64,000 bases of DNA, from assembly GCF_003014655.1 (NCBI RefSeq), contig NZ_PYAT01000003.1:248001-312000 (forward strand). Direction: 5' to 3'. Positions 36,019 to 44,069 of this stretch are shown piece by piece. Numbering within the stretch: position 1 is the stretch's first letter; each line of letters begins with the position of its first letter. Made by a program: the position numbers and the translations under genes. The notes under the pieces were generated by a model, which made no database searches, was not told the origin of the DNA, and saw only the letters and a list, made by a program, of their open reading frames with translations. This stretch comes from Planomicrobium soli (GTDB taxonomy: Bacteria; Bacillota; Bacilli; Bacillales_A; Planococcaceae).

Positions 36019-36180
36019 CTTATGTATCATATGAACAAACGCTTTGCACCCTTTTGCATCAACCGCTGTTGTCTGCTTCGAGACATTCGGGATGGCGATG
36101 GCGATCAAAACAGTAATGATAAGCATTACGATCAACATTTCAATCAGAGTAAATCCTCTTTGGTTTTTCAATAAATGCAT
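36004..36180 (-). pseudogene. comGC: comGC, 5' part cut off by the mobile element
   Basis: The ATG at 36180, behind AAGGAGGAAAATAA, starts MHLLKNQRGFTLIEMLIVML, a complete prepilin leader and helix, and continues to KGCKA at the core. The next 11 codons come from the element (FVHMIHKKNNL), then TAA. The product would be a 58-residue truncated pilin still able to be processed by ComC and possibly to interfere with the pilus. The remaining comGC codons are at 21534-21717. Confidence 0.93.
36041..36046. repeat. Right attachment core (attR)
   Basis: GCTTTG, the second copy of the core, inside comGC. The host side continues to the comGC start; the element side continues to the 16-bp inverted repeat arm. 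Confidence 0.85.
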
Positions 36181-36192
36181 TTATTTTCCTCC

Positions 36193-37236
36193 TTAAATTG
36201 TTTGGACTAAGTTATACATGGGCAATAAAATCGCTAGATAAGCTCCGATTATGCAAACGGCGATCATCAGGAAAAATGCGGGCTGGATTATACGCAGCAG
36301 CTGTTGGGTTTTCAGCTCAATCCGCTCCATCAATACTTCGCTGTAGAGAATCAGTTCTTTTCCCAAATAGCCGGTCATTTCGCCATGGCGGACAAAAGTC
36401 GGCATATCGCCTGCTATAAATTCAAAACGCGAAAGAGCGATTGACAACGGCTGGCCCAATTGGATTTCATCCTGCGAGCCGCTCGACATGAAACCGATGA
36501 TTGGGTGATGGGTCTGGCTCTTCAGCAAATCGAGCGATTCCTGTATGGAAATGCCGCTATGCAATAAGGTGCCGAGTTCCCTGGCGAATAAATGGGACCA
36601 ATACAATTTCATGAACCGGCGAAAAACTGGAACCGACAAGATCCACTGAATCTGCTTGTCAGCCCTCTGCTTTTTTAACAGCTGAAAAAAGGCAAAGGCG
36701 ATCAATGCGCAAAAGGCAAACAAACCAATAAACAAATCGGGCAGCTTTAGCAACAGATCCGGTACGCCGCCCGCCTCTTCCCCTGATTGCATCGACTCCA
36801 TCAACTGCGTTAAGTTCGGAACATAATTGGTTCGGAAAAACAGGAATAGGATCGAAGTGAAAATTAAGAGAGACACAGGATAAATCAATAAAGCCTTTAG
36901 TTTTTTTTGCACATTTTCAGTGCGGGCGTAGCTTTTTGCGATACTGTCTATTGCCTCGGCAAGCCGGCCATGATGTTCTGCAATTTCGACCGGAAGGAGC
37001 ACTCCATCCTTGAATCCGAAAAACTTGAAAATTTCAGCCACATTTCCGCCATCTTTCAGTATGGCTGTCATACCATTTATCGCTTCATCCACTTTTTGGG
37101 TATGCAACGGCAAAAGAAGCGTCAAAGCAGTCGGAAGCAAATAGCCTTCTTTCATGAGGACAGAAAGCCTTGTTAGAAAATGTTCACGGTCATACAGGGT
37201 AATCCGGTTTTGGCGCGCAGGAAGAATCAATCGCAC
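36193..37236 (-). CDS. comGB: ComGB, competence pilus inner membrane protein
   Basis: 347 residues, GspF/PilC-type polytopic membrane protein that forms the platform for pseudopilus assembly. Membrane helices lie near LLIYPVSLLIFTSILFLFF, LFIGLFAFCALIAFAFF and FFLMIAVCIIGAYLAILL. The start is a GTG at 37236 behind AAGGGGTGAAAGCAG and overlaps the comGA end. It is intact although its downstream partner comGC is split. Confidence 0.93.
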   Translation of the reverse strand: MRLILPARQNRITLYDREHFLTRLSVLMKEGYLLPTALTLLLPLHTQKVDEAINGMTAILKDGGNVAEIFKFFGFKDGVLLPVEIAEHHGRLAEAIDSIAKSYARTENVQKKLKALLIYPVSLLIFTSILFLFFRTNYVPNLTQLMESMQSGEEAGGVPDLLLKLPDLFIGLFAFCALIAFAFFQLLKKQRADKQIQWILSVPVFRRFMKLYWSHLFARELGTLLHSGISIQESLDLLKSQTHHPIIGFMSSGSQDEIQLGQPLSIALSRFEFIAGDMPTFVRHGEMTGYLGKELILYSEVLMERIELKTQQLLRIIQPAFFLMIAVCIIGAYLAILLPMYNLVQTI

Positions 37237-38239
37237 CTGCTTTCACCCCTTCCCGTATTTGTCCTCCAAATGTCAGAAATTCAGGCAAGGCATAGGCTAT
37301 TCGGTCTTTAGCGGACCGCAGCGCTTCGTCTAGCCGCTCTTCGTGCAAAATTTCATACAGTGCCCGGTGAACTGTTGTTTGGCGTCCTGCCTCCGGATAA
37401 ACGGGAACTATGCGCTGGGCAGAAATGGCAATCAGTGTCTGGGCCATATCCTCATAAGAAATGCCCAAATCAAAGAGACGGTGCAAACAGCCGACAGAAT
37501 GCCTGGCATGGATAGTTGAAAATACCAAATGGCCTGTAAGTGCTGCTCTTACGGCTATTTGTGCAGTATCAGCATCGCGGATTTCGCCGATCATGATAAT
37601 GTCGGGATCGTGGCGCAATATCGCTTTTAAACCGGCTGCGTAGGTAAGGCCCGCTTTTTCGTTAACCTGTATTTGAAGCATGGCATGGTTTTTCCGTTCT
37701 ACAGGATCTTCTAAGGTGATGATGTTGCGGCTTAACGTTTCTGCGCAATGCTTTAACAATGAATAAAGCGTCGTTGATTTTCCACAGCCAGTAGGTCCTG
37801 TAAAGAGAATCAAACCTTGGGGCGCTTCCGCGAGTTTTTCAAGAAGTCTGGCCGAATCACGAAAAGCTGCCAGCTGGTGGATGGACTGCGCCGGTTCATC
37901 CGGAATCACGCGGACCACAATACTTTCTTTAGTTAATACAGAAGGCAAGGTTGATATTCTAAAATAATAAGAGTTGTGATCGATTGGCAGATGGAATGAG
38001 CCGGTTTGGGGTTTTCGTTTTTCACTCATGTCTAGAAGGGAGAGGTATTTGAAATAAGCAATCATGCGATCGCCTAAGTCAAAGGGGAGAGTCGTCACTT
38101 GCCGCAAGTTTTGAAAAGAACGGAAAGAAACGCTGTAGCAGGTTAAATCGGGTTTGATGTGGATATCGGTCGTGCTGTTGTCCACCGCTTTGCGCAGCAG
38201 CTCGGTACATCTTTTTTCAATTATCGCTTGCATAGCCAC
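37190..38239 (-). CDS. comGA: ComGA, competence pilus assembly ATPase
   Basis: 349 residues, a GspE/PulE-type hexameric ATPase that powers the DNA-uptake pseudopilus. Walker A is GPTGCGKSTTLYSLL; the Asp box and Walker B are in ILRHDPDIIMIGEIRDADTA; the His box is TGHLVFSTIHARH. The zinc tetracysteine of some relatives is absent. It is the first comG gene. ATG at 38239 follows AGGAGGTGGCT. Regulation by ComK is expected from B. subtilis, but no clear ComK box was identified. Confidence 0.95.
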   Translation of the reverse strand: MAMQAIIEKRCTELLRKAVDNSTTDIHIKPDLTCYSVSFRSFQNLRQVTTLPFDLGDRMIAYFKYLSLLDMSEKRKPQTGSFHLPIDHNSYYFRISTLPSVLTKESIVVRVIPDEPAQSIHQLAAFRDSARLLEKLAEAPQGLILFTGPTGCGKSTTLYSLLKHCAETLSRNIITLEDPVERKNHAMLQIQVNEKAGLTYAAGLKAILRHDPDIIMIGEIRDADTAQIAVRAALTGHLVFSTIHARHSVGCLHRLFDLGISYEDMAQTLIAISAQRIVPVYPEAGRQTTVHRALYEILHEERLDEALRSAKDRIAYALPEFLTFGGQIREGVKAGAIDSSCAPKPDYPV

Positions 38240-38715
38240 CTCCTATTTTAATGGGAACAACGAGAGTTTCGCTGTTCCCCCATAGTATAACCAGCGCTCT
38301 AACAAATGGGAATAGTTTCCTGCAAAATAAATATTTGACCCCCTCATTCCCAGCCAAATCTTATTTTTAAGGCTCGATTCTACTCCATCCACTCGTTGGG
38401 CTGAACAAAACATGCTGGTTGAACCCTCCTTAAAGCAGTCTCTCTCCTCTTTAACTCTTTAAGTATCCTTTACCGCTAAATTTGATATTTAAGGCAGTTT
38501 CCCTTCTAGTGCCTATGCTCTTTCAGTTTTTATTTGAACTTAAATGATTAGCATTGATTGGTCTTCTAGAATATTAACAGTTGAACCGAGATGGCGAACT
38601 CATATAGTACACTTGTTTGTCACAAAGAAAGGGCAACTCGTTGTTTACACATTCACACTATTGCCTATATAATGGTATAGAGAATAATTGTGTTGTGGCA
38701 AAGGAGGGATTACCC
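38240..38715. other. Divergent intergenic region comGA / DUF2626
   Basis: 476 bases holding the comG promoter (not pinned down) and the promoter of the DUF2626 gene (38644-38673). Several AT-rich AAAA/TTTT strings occur, but none fits the ComK box exactly. Confidence 0.5.
38644..38673 (+). promoter_or_regulatory. SigA-type promoter of DUF2626 gene
   Basis: TTTACA at 38644-38649 and a perfect TATAAT at 38668-38673 are separated by 18 bases, 42 bases before the start codon. Confidence 0.7.
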
Positions 38716-38958
38716 ATGGATAAGATGTTCAAATTAATGGGATGGTGGACAGGCATCTTTGCTGTTCTTTTCTACGTAGGTGATATGAACGAAGTGGCAT
38801 TACTAATGGTGGCTAATACTGGATTTTTTGTTCTTCTAGGATACTTAAACATTTCGGAACGCATGTACTTGTATATTTTCGGAGCTTACTTGACAGTTTT
38901 CTTCGTCGGCTTTACGTATTATACGACGTTCATCCATATTCCCGGCGGCGGTCATTAA
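38716..38958 (+). CDS. DUF2626 small membrane protein (YqgY-like)
   Basis: 80 residues, with the ATG at 38716 behind AAAGGAGGGATTACCC. Three membrane helices are visible (GWWTGIFAVLFYVGDM, VALLMVANTGFFVLLGYL, YLYIFGAYLTVFFVGFTYY) and the C-terminus is IHIPGGGH. This is the conserved Bacillales DUF2626/YqgY family of unknown role. It is monocistronic with its own promoter and terminator. The longer frame beginning at 38617 precedes the promoter and is rejected. Confidence 0.85.
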   Translation: MDKMFKLMGWWTGIFAVLFYVGDMNEVALLMVANTGFFVLLGYLNISERMYLYIFGAYLTVFFVGFTYYTTFIHIPGGGH

Positions 38959-38971
38959 TCTAATACAGACA

Positions 38972-39004
38972 ACAAAAAAAGCGGCCACTATGGCCGCTTT
39001 TTTT
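38972..39004. terminator. Bidirectional terminator DUF2626 / metallo-hydrolase
   Basis: GCGGCCA (38981-38987) and TGGCCGC (38991-38997) form a stem with A-run before and T-run after, serving the two convergent genes. Confidence 0.88.
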
Positions 39005-39017
39005 CATGGGACGATCC

Positions 39018-39656
39018 TTATCGCCGTAGAAAAGGATTGCTATTTTTTTCTTGTTCCGGCGTAGTTTCCGGCCCGTGCCCAGGATACAAAATCATATGTT
39101 CCGGCAAGGTTAGCAACGATTCACGGATCGACTGCAACAGTTTCTTTTCCGAGCCATCAATTAAATCGGTCCGTCCGATGCTTCCCTGGAATAAAGTATC
39201 TCCGACAATCGCAAAGCCTTCTACTCCAAAAGAATAGGTAAGGCTTCCTGGGGAATGTCCTGGTGTATGAAAAAGATCCATCTTAAACGAACCAATCTCC
39301 AACTGTTTTTCATCCTCAATCAAGACATCCGCATCTTTCATCCGGTAATCCGGCACCATGGCGTATTTTCCGGAACCGTTCAAGTTTGGCCGGCTTAGCC
39401 AAACTTTTTCCAGCCGGTGCAAATAAACAGGAATTGCAAAAAGTTCCCGCAGTTCGTCAATCGCCCCGATATGGTCAAAATGGGCATGTGTCAACAAGAT
39501 CGCTAACGGGTTCAACCCTTCCTTTTTTAGCAAAGCAACGATTTTTCCGCTTTCTTCGCCCGGATCGAAAATCAAACATTCTTTAGAATCGTTTGATATG
39601 ATATAACAATTTGTCTGCACTGTCCCAAGTTCCAGCTGATCTATTTTTAACATCAA
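39018..39656 (-). CDS. MBL-fold metallo-hydrolase (YqgX-like)
   Basis: 212 residues, glyoxalase-II-like fold with the metal-binding LTHAHFDHIGAI motif, further ligands in FHTPGHSPGSLTY and VGDTLFQGSIGRTDL, and a final His in LYPGHGPETTPEQEK. The usual start MLKIDQLELGTVQTNCYII is at the second Met. Relatives are hydroxyacylglutathione-hydrolase-like or bacillithiol-related hydrolases; the substrate is not shown by sequence. It converges on the DUF2626 gene. Confidence 0.9.
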   Translation of the reverse strand: MMLKIDQLELGTVQTNCYIISNDSKECLIFDPGEESGKIVALLKKEGLNPLAILLTHAHFDHIGAIDELRELFAIPVYLHRLEKVWLSRPNLNGSGKYAMVPDYRMKDADVLIEDEKQLEIGSFKMDLFHTPGHSPGSLTYSFGVEGFAIVGDTLFQGSIGRTDLIDGSEKKLLQSIRESLLTLPEHMILYPGHGPETTPEQEKNSNPFLRR

Positions 39657-39728
39657 TTTTCACCTCAGTTCAATTATAGCACGACTTCCGAGTGCCTCAC
39701 TGTTCAACGGAATGACACTTTTTATCCC

Positions 39729-39757
39729 TCGACAAATCCAAGGAAAGACTTTACAAT
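39729..39757 (+). promoter_or_regulatory. SigA-type promoter of DUF2759 gene
   Basis: TCGACA (39729-39734) and TACAAT (39752-39757) are separated by 17 bases, about 50 bases before the start codon. Confidence 0.6.
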
Positions 39758-39808
39758 ATAAAGAGTACAAAACGGCACTGGCTGTTAAAGTTGAAGGGAG
39801 TGTCATAG

Positions 39809-39988
39809 ATGAATTTACTTATGGTTATTTTTGGTCTCATTGCTATTTGCGCAGCAATAGGCACTGTTCACACTTTTAAGGAAAAACAAGTTTTAGGATT
39901 TCTTTTTAACTTAGGAACATTCGTGATTTTCGGCGCCTTCACTGTTGCTACGATCATCACACAAGGTTATCCGCCAGCATTGCACTAA
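39809..39988 (+). CDS. DUF2759 small membrane protein (YqgW-like)
   Basis: 59 residues, with the ATG at 39809 after GAAGGGAGTGTCATAG. Two hydrophobic helices (MNLLMVIFGLIAICAAIGTV and VLGFLFNLGTFVIFGAFTV) flank a short charged loop KEKQ. It matches the DUF2759/YqgW family found between yqgX and yqgS in Bacillales. The function is unknown. It has its own promoter and terminator. Confidence 0.85.
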   Translation: MNLLMVIFGLIAICAAIGTVHTFKEKQVLGFLFNLGTFVIFGAFTVATIITQGYPPALH

Positions 39989-39996
39989 TCAACACT

Positions 39997-40034
39997 AAAA
40001 CCCTTTGCGCCACACGGCAGCGAGGGTTTTTTTT
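39997..40034 (+). terminator. Terminator after DUF2759 gene
   Basis: AAAACCCT (39997-40004) and AGGGTTTT (40023-40030) pair, with an inner CGC/GCG, followed by further T on the plus strand. Confidence 0.82.
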
Positions 40035-40150
40035 GTTCCAAAATACCGATTGCCAAACAGTTCCTGCTTAGCAAATTGTTCAATAGCTGCTGGATAGCCC
40101 TCTCAATGCAATTTTCCGTTCGTGAATTTTTCAAGTAAATCAATCCCGTA

Positions 40151-40177
40151 AAAAAGAGAGCGCCTAAGCGCTCTCTT
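40151..40177 (-). terminator. Terminator after LtaS-like gene
   Basis: AAGAGAGCGC (40154-40163) and GCGCTCTCTT (40168-40177) pair around CTAA, then a T-run on the minus strand, overlapping the gene end. Confidence 0.88.
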
Positions 40178-42085
40178 TTACTTTTCAATTTCCATTATTT
40201 CGCCATTAGGCTGTAGCTGTCCGTCTTCTTTGTTATAGAACCGCAAAAGGTCACCAGTAATGATTGATTCGGAGTAGTCCAGTTCCATCAACGCCTGATC
40301 AATATACGGTTCACACTCCGCAGCATCGGTTTCTTCGCCTGTTTCTCTGTCATAACATAGGTTGCCTGCGTATACGTTGTTTTCCGTGATAAAGCGGCCA
40401 TCTCGAAACACTACGAATTCCTCATGCTCTTCCGAGAATAAGTCGCCACCGAACTGCATGTCTTTTGCCGTTTCCAGGCCAAGCATATGCAGAACAGTCG
40501 GCCGCAAATCAATCTGGCCCCCCACTTCTTCATTTACGTGCCCTTTTCCGGATCCCGGTATATGGACAAAAAGCGGTACGCGTTGAAGTTGTGCTGTTTC
40601 ATAAGGTGAAATCTCTTTTTCTAAGTACTGGGCCATTGCTTCGTTATGGTTTTCGGAGATTCCGTAATGGTCTCCGTACATAACGATGATCGAGTTCTCA
40701 TACAAACCTTTTGCCTTCAATTCCTCAAATAATACTTCAACCGATTCATCCATGTATCGGACGGTCTGGAAATACCGGTTTACTGTACCTGAAACCGAAT
40801 CATATTCGCCAATAAATTTGTCTTCCTCATCTAAAAAGAATGGATGGTGGTTGGTCAACGTAATCAAGCGGCTGTAGAAAGGTTGAGGCATTTCAGCCAT
40901 GTTTGAAACCGACTGTTCCATGAATGGGATGTCCTTCATGCCCCAATTGACCGCATCCCCTTCCCCAATTTCAAAACTGTTGATATCAAGAAATTCGTCA
41001 ATTTTCAACGATTCATACATCATATCACGGTTCCAAAAGCTCTTTGTATTAGGGTGCTGGACCGCCGTATGGTAACCATTGTCTCCAAGTTTTTCAGCCA
41101 GTGAATGGAATGTATTGCCGCTATGGGTGAAAAATACTGCGCTGCCGCTTAATGGATATAATGAGTTTTCAAATAAGAATTCGGAATCCGATGTTTTCCC
41201 TAATCCGGTTTGATGATAGAAGTTCGGGAAATAAACAGTGTCTTCATCTCTAGTCAACTCATTCATGAACGGTGTTATCGTCTGGCCGTTCATTTTGTTG
41301 TTGATCGGAAATGTCTGCAGCGATTCCAGCGACACGACGATCAAGTTCTTTCCTTTTGCAACTCCGAACATTTCTTCCGAAGCATCTGCCTGGTTCGAGC
41401 GGATGTAATTGTTTACTTCAACGAGTTCAGATCCATCCGCTAGTGCACGTTGTGCTTGGGATTTGGATTGGACATAGATGTCATAAAGATGGTAATTATA
41501 CATGCCGATGTTTTTGACAAGCATTTCCCGGTCAAAACTGCGGGTCAACAACTGCGGACGCTCTGTTTCGGAAAGCCCCAAGTTAAAAAATAAAATGGCG
41601 GCCGATAAAATAAAATAGGCTTTTCGCTGAGCTTTAGCTGAGTCGATGCTGCCTGTATTTACTTTGATAAATTTGATTGCAAAAAGTAAAATGATCACAT
41701 CGCTAAAATAAGCAATATCGGTCAAAAAAACGCTTTCGGACGCACTTGATCCCAAATCGCCGAAATTGTTGGTCTGAAGAAGTACCGGCAACGTGATAAA
41801 ATCACTGAAGAACCGGTAGAACGCCACATTGGCATATAGAACGAGCGATGAAATCACTGTCGCTATCACCAAATAACGGTTTTTCCCTTTATCGCTTTTA
41901 AAGAAAAGCGAAATCCCATACACGAACAATACAAGGCTTAACGGGTTGATAAATAAAATGAATTCCTGCAAAGCATTATCGATTGTAATTGAAAAGCTGG
42001 TTTTATAGACAATATACGTTTTAAGCCAGGTTGCAACGATCGCGATTGCCAGGATCGAATGTTTAGGCCATTCTGTTTTAAACAT
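40178..42085 (-). CDS. Lipoteichoic acid synthase family protein (YqgS-like)
   Basis: 635 residues from the ATG at 42085 (MFKTEWPKHSILAIAIVATW), preceded by AAGGAGGATGTGCGGG; an ATG three codons upstream abuts the ribosome-binding site. About five N-terminal membrane helices (to about residue 165) lead to an extracellular sulfatase-like domain. The catalytic Thr is in TGLGKTSDSEF, metal ligands in NLIVVSLESLQ and MYGDHYGIS. Family members polymerise glycerol phosphate from phosphatidylglycerol onto lipoteichoic acid; B. subtilis has several paralogues (LtaS, YfnI, YqgS, YvgJ), and position supports YqgS. Confidence 0.92.
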   Translation of the reverse strand: MFKTEWPKHSILAIAIVATWLKTYIVYKTSFSITIDNALQEFILFINPLSLVLFVYGISLFFKSDKGKNRYLVIATVISSLVLYANVAFYRFFSDFITLPVLLQTNNFGDLGSSASESVFLTDIAYFSDVIILLFAIKFIKVNTGSIDSAKAQRKAYFILSAAILFFNLGLSETERPQLLTRSFDREMLVKNIGMYNYHLYDIYVQSKSQAQRALADGSELVEVNNYIRSNQADASEEMFGVAKGKNLIVVSLESLQTFPINNKMNGQTITPFMNELTRDEDTVYFPNFYHQTGLGKTSDSEFLFENSLYPLSGSAVFFTHSGNTFHSLAEKLGDNGYHTAVQHPNTKSFWNRDMMYESLKIDEFLDINSFEIGEGDAVNWGMKDIPFMEQSVSNMAEMPQPFYSRLITLTNHHPFFLDEEDKFIGEYDSVSGTVNRYFQTVRYMDESVEVLFEELKAKGLYENSIIVMYGDHYGISENHNEAMAQYLEKEISPYETAQLQRVPLFVHIPGSGKGHVNEEVGGQIDLRPTVLHMLGLETAKDMQFGGDLFSEEHEEFVVFRDGRFITENNVYAGNLCYDRETGEETDAAECEPYIDQALMELDYSESIITGDLLRFYNKEDGQLQPNGEIMEIEK

Positions 42086-42256
42086 CCCGCACATCCTCCT
42101 TTTACCAAATTCAAGAATTTACCTGCTGTTTTTTTGCTGAAGACAATCCTATCCACTTCTGCCAGACGTTCTAAACTTCTTCTGATTTTATCATAAAAAC
42201 ATTCCTATTATCTAGACGGACGGCCTCCCCGAAAGTTTCAGGATCCGAAAGACTTT

Positions 42257-42445
42257 TTAATTTTCATTTCTCTTTTGGCGCAGGATAAGCAAAGCTGTAG
42301 AAAAATCTTTTGCGGAAATAAACTGCTGCTTGTATAGTTCTTTAATTTCGTCTTCCATCAAGTCAAGGTCCGCTTTCCGGTCTCCTGTGTAAATGACGGT
42401 ACCGAAACTTTTCAATAGTTGCATAACATCGTAGAGGGTTTTCAT
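42257..42445 (-). CDS. yqgQ: YqgQ family protein (DUF910)
   Basis: 63 residues from the ATG at 42445 (MKTLYDVMQLLKSFGTVIYT), after GGGCGGTGATCAG; the longer frame to 42571 is inside the cyclo-ligase gene. A small three-helix protein with YTGDRKADLDLMEDEIKELY and AKDFSTALLILRQKR. It belongs to the DUF910/YqgQ family, suggested to bind single-stranded nucleic acid from structure, without a proven role. It starts four bases after the yqgN-type gene ends. Confidence 0.88.
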   Translation of the reverse strand: MKTLYDVMQLLKSFGTVIYTGDRKADLDLMEDEIKELYKQQFISAKDFSTALLILRQKRNEN

Positions 42446-42449
42446 CTGA

Positions 42450-43016
42450 TCACCGCCCTGTTCCAATAAACACAGTTTCGGTATGTATACCCGAAACTGG
42501 CAAATCATGAACTTCAATAGGCACAGAGTTTGCAATTTGCAAATCAAATGCCAAAGAACGCGTAATTCCAAAATAATTGGCTAAATACCGATCATAATAG
42601 CCGCCGCCAAATCCAATTCGATAACCTTCTCGCGAAAAAACCACCCCTGGCACTATCAACAAATCAATATGCTCAGGGCTGACATGTATGGTTTCTGAAA
42701 TTTTCGGTTCTTTCAGCTTCATATAAACGGTTTCAAGCTGATCAAAGCTCTCAAATTCATAAAAGTCCATTGTACGAGTAAGCGGATTGCATTTCGGGGC
42801 AGCTACCCGCTTGCCGTTTTGCCAGCAATATTCAATAAGTGGAAGGGTGTCGACTTCGGGAAACGCCGCTATGGTAACCCCAATTGTTTTAGCTGCCATA
42901 AAAGCCGGATCTGCCATCAAGCGGCTGCGAACCGCTTCGGATTTCTCCCGGTAAGTGCTATTGTCCATTTTCTTTAATTGGTCTAGTACATTTTTTCGCT
43001 GTTGAACTTTTTCCAT
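42450..43016 (-). CDS. 5-formyltetrahydrofolate cyclo-ligase (YqgN-like)
   Basis: 188 residues. ATP-dependent conversion of 5-formyl-THF to 5,10-methenyl-THF, returning folate to the active pool used by FolD and the glycine cleavage system. The ATP-binding GYRIGFGGGYYDRYLAN and the VPGVVFSREGYRIG run are the family signature. It is followed directly by yqgQ and preceded by rpmG, as in B. subtilis. Confidence 0.95.
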   Translation of the reverse strand: MEKVQQRKNVLDQLKKMDNSTYREKSEAVRSRLMADPAFMAAKTIGVTIAAFPEVDTLPLIEYCWQNGKRVAAPKCNPLTRTMDFYEFESFDQLETVYMKLKEPKISETIHVSPEHIDLLIVPGVVFSREGYRIGFGGGYYDRYLANYFGITRSLAFDLQIANSVPIEVHDLPVSGIHTETVFIGTGR

Positions 43017-43040
43017 ATGTATAACGCTCCTTTAGAATGA

Positions 43041-43070
43041 AAAAAAGCCAAAACCCATCCAGGTTTTGGC
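43041..43070 (-). terminator. Terminator after rpmG
   Basis: GCCAAAACC (43047-43055) and GGTTTTGGC (43062-43070) pair, followed on the minus strand by six T, 11 bases past the rpmG stop. Confidence 0.85.
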
Positions 43071-43080
43071 AAGCAATGAA

Positions 43081-43230
43081 TTACTTCGTTTCACGGTGTA
43101 AAGTCATTTTCTGTTCACGTGAGCAATATTTTTTCATTTCAAGACGCTCAGGGTTGTTGCGCTTATTTTTAACAGTGCTGTAATTACGTTCATTACATTC
43201 TGTACAAGCTAATGTGATGTTAACACGCAT
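43081..43230 (-). CDS. rpmG: 50S ribosomal protein L33
   Basis: 49 residues, too short for most ORF filters. [19 protein letters not shown] followed by [21 protein letters not shown] and the end TLHRETK is the L33 pattern. The first Cys pair (CTEC) is kept, and only one Cys remains at the second zinc position, so it is a partial zinc type. AGGAGGGATATCG precedes the ATG. Bacilli often have zinc and zinc-free L33 paralogues under Zur control; no Zur box was seen here. Confidence 0.95.
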   Translation of the reverse strand: MRVNITLACTECNERNYSTVKNKRNNPERLEMKKYCSREQKMTLHRETK

Positions 43231-43361
43231 CGATATCCCTCCTAATTCTTTCAAAGATCGGTTAAAACTTAAGCAATTGATCTATACGACTTAACTATTA
43301 TAGCATATTCCAGCACAAAGTCTACCGTGAAAACCCAACTTTTATTTACTGGCAAATAAAA

Positions 43362-43388
43362 TTCTCGGCAATTTCAAATTGCCGAGAA
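43362..43388 (-). terminator. Terminator of the pst-phoU operon
   Basis: TTCTCGGCAATTT and AAATTGCCGAGAA pair around one base, followed on the minus strand by TTTTATTTG. It lies seven bases past the phoU stop. Confidence 0.85.
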
Positions 43389-43394
43389 AAATGT

Positions 43395-44054
43395 TTATTC
43401 ATTCAGATGGTAATGCTTGCCTCGGACCAAATAAAACAATTGTTCCGCAATATTCGTTGCATGATCCGCAGAACGTTCCATGTAACGGGCAATAAATGCC
43501 AGTTGCGTGATTTGGCTCAGTTTATCGGGATGTTGAGAACCAGTGAACATTAATTTGCGGATTGCTTCGCCATAGAGTTCATCTACTTGATCGTCCAACT
43601 CCGCTATTTCCTTGCCTTTGACTACATCTTCTTCGATGAACGCTTCAATCACCTGGCGCAGCATAGCCGTTGCCAGGTTCCGCATCTGCTTGATCAGTTC
43701 TATCGGCGTAACCAATTCATCTTTTCCGATACGGATCGTTTCCTTGGCAATGTTGACAGCATAGTCACCGATCCGTTCCAAATCTGATGCAATTTTGATC
43801 AGGACGACAAGCCTTCTCAAATCGGTGGCTACCGGAGCCTGTTTGGCGATGATCAGAATAACACGGTCGTTGATCTCTTCTTCGACCATGTTAATGTCGG
43901 CGTCATCTTCGATCACTTCCAGTGCCGCATCGATGTCGTGGTTGATCAGTGCATCTATGGACTTATCCAATGCTCCAATAGCCATTGTGCTCAGCTCAAT
44001 AAGCTGGTTTTGTGCTAGATTCAGTTCTAAATCGAATTTTTCACGTACTGACAT
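43395..44054 (-). CDS. phoU: Phosphate transport regulator PhoU
   Basis: 219 residues, two three-helix bundles with the repeated metal-site pattern (DLERIGDYAVNIAKE and YMERSADHATNIAEQ). In other bacteria PhoU couples the Pst transporter to the PhoR sensor and limits phosphate uptake. It is the last gene of pstS-pstC-pstA-pstB-phoU, 15 bases after pstB. B. subtilis lacks phoU in its pst operon, so this layout is closer to other Bacillales. Confidence 0.96.
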   Translation of the reverse strand: MSVREKFDLELNLAQNQLIELSTMAIGALDKSIDALINHDIDAALEVIEDDADINMVEEEINDRVILIIAKQAPVATDLRRLVVLIKIASDLERIGDYAVNIAKETIRIGKDELVTPIELIKQMRNLATAMLRQVIEAFIEEDVVKGKEIAELDDQVDELYGEAIRKLMFTGSQHPDKLSQITQLAFIARYMERSADHATNIAEQLFYLVRGKHYHLNE

Positions 44055-44069
44055 AATTTTTCTCCCTCC

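Larger units (their letters stand above)
21712..36046. mobile_element. Integrated element in comGC, ~14.3 kb, decayed phage type
   Basis: An AT-rich insertion between the two halves of comGC. It carries a large serine recombinase at its left end, a small resolvase, Rep-like and nuclease-like genes, DUF4393 and Ltp genes, membrane proteins, a lipoprotein, a terminase remnant and long gene-poor stretches. The host operon resumes in frame on both sides of GCTTTG. No capsid, tail or lysis genes were seen, so it cannot be an intact phage; a prophage remnant, phage satellite or integrated plasmid-like element fits better. The excised circle would be about 14,329 bp. Confidence 0.9.

Noticed and set aside
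38240-38600. ComK box before comGA
   Set aside because: AT-rich strings such as AAAATAAATATTT are close to AAAA-N5-TTTT but do not match it, and a second spaced box was not found.
38617-38958. Longer 113-codon form of the DUF2626 protein
   Set aside because: Its first part covers the promoter and the ribosome-binding site; the ATG at 38716 has AAAGGAGGG and gives the family length.
39985-40188. 67-codon minus-strand frame after the LtaS-like gene
   Set aside because: It crosses the terminator hairpins of both neighbours and has no family pattern.
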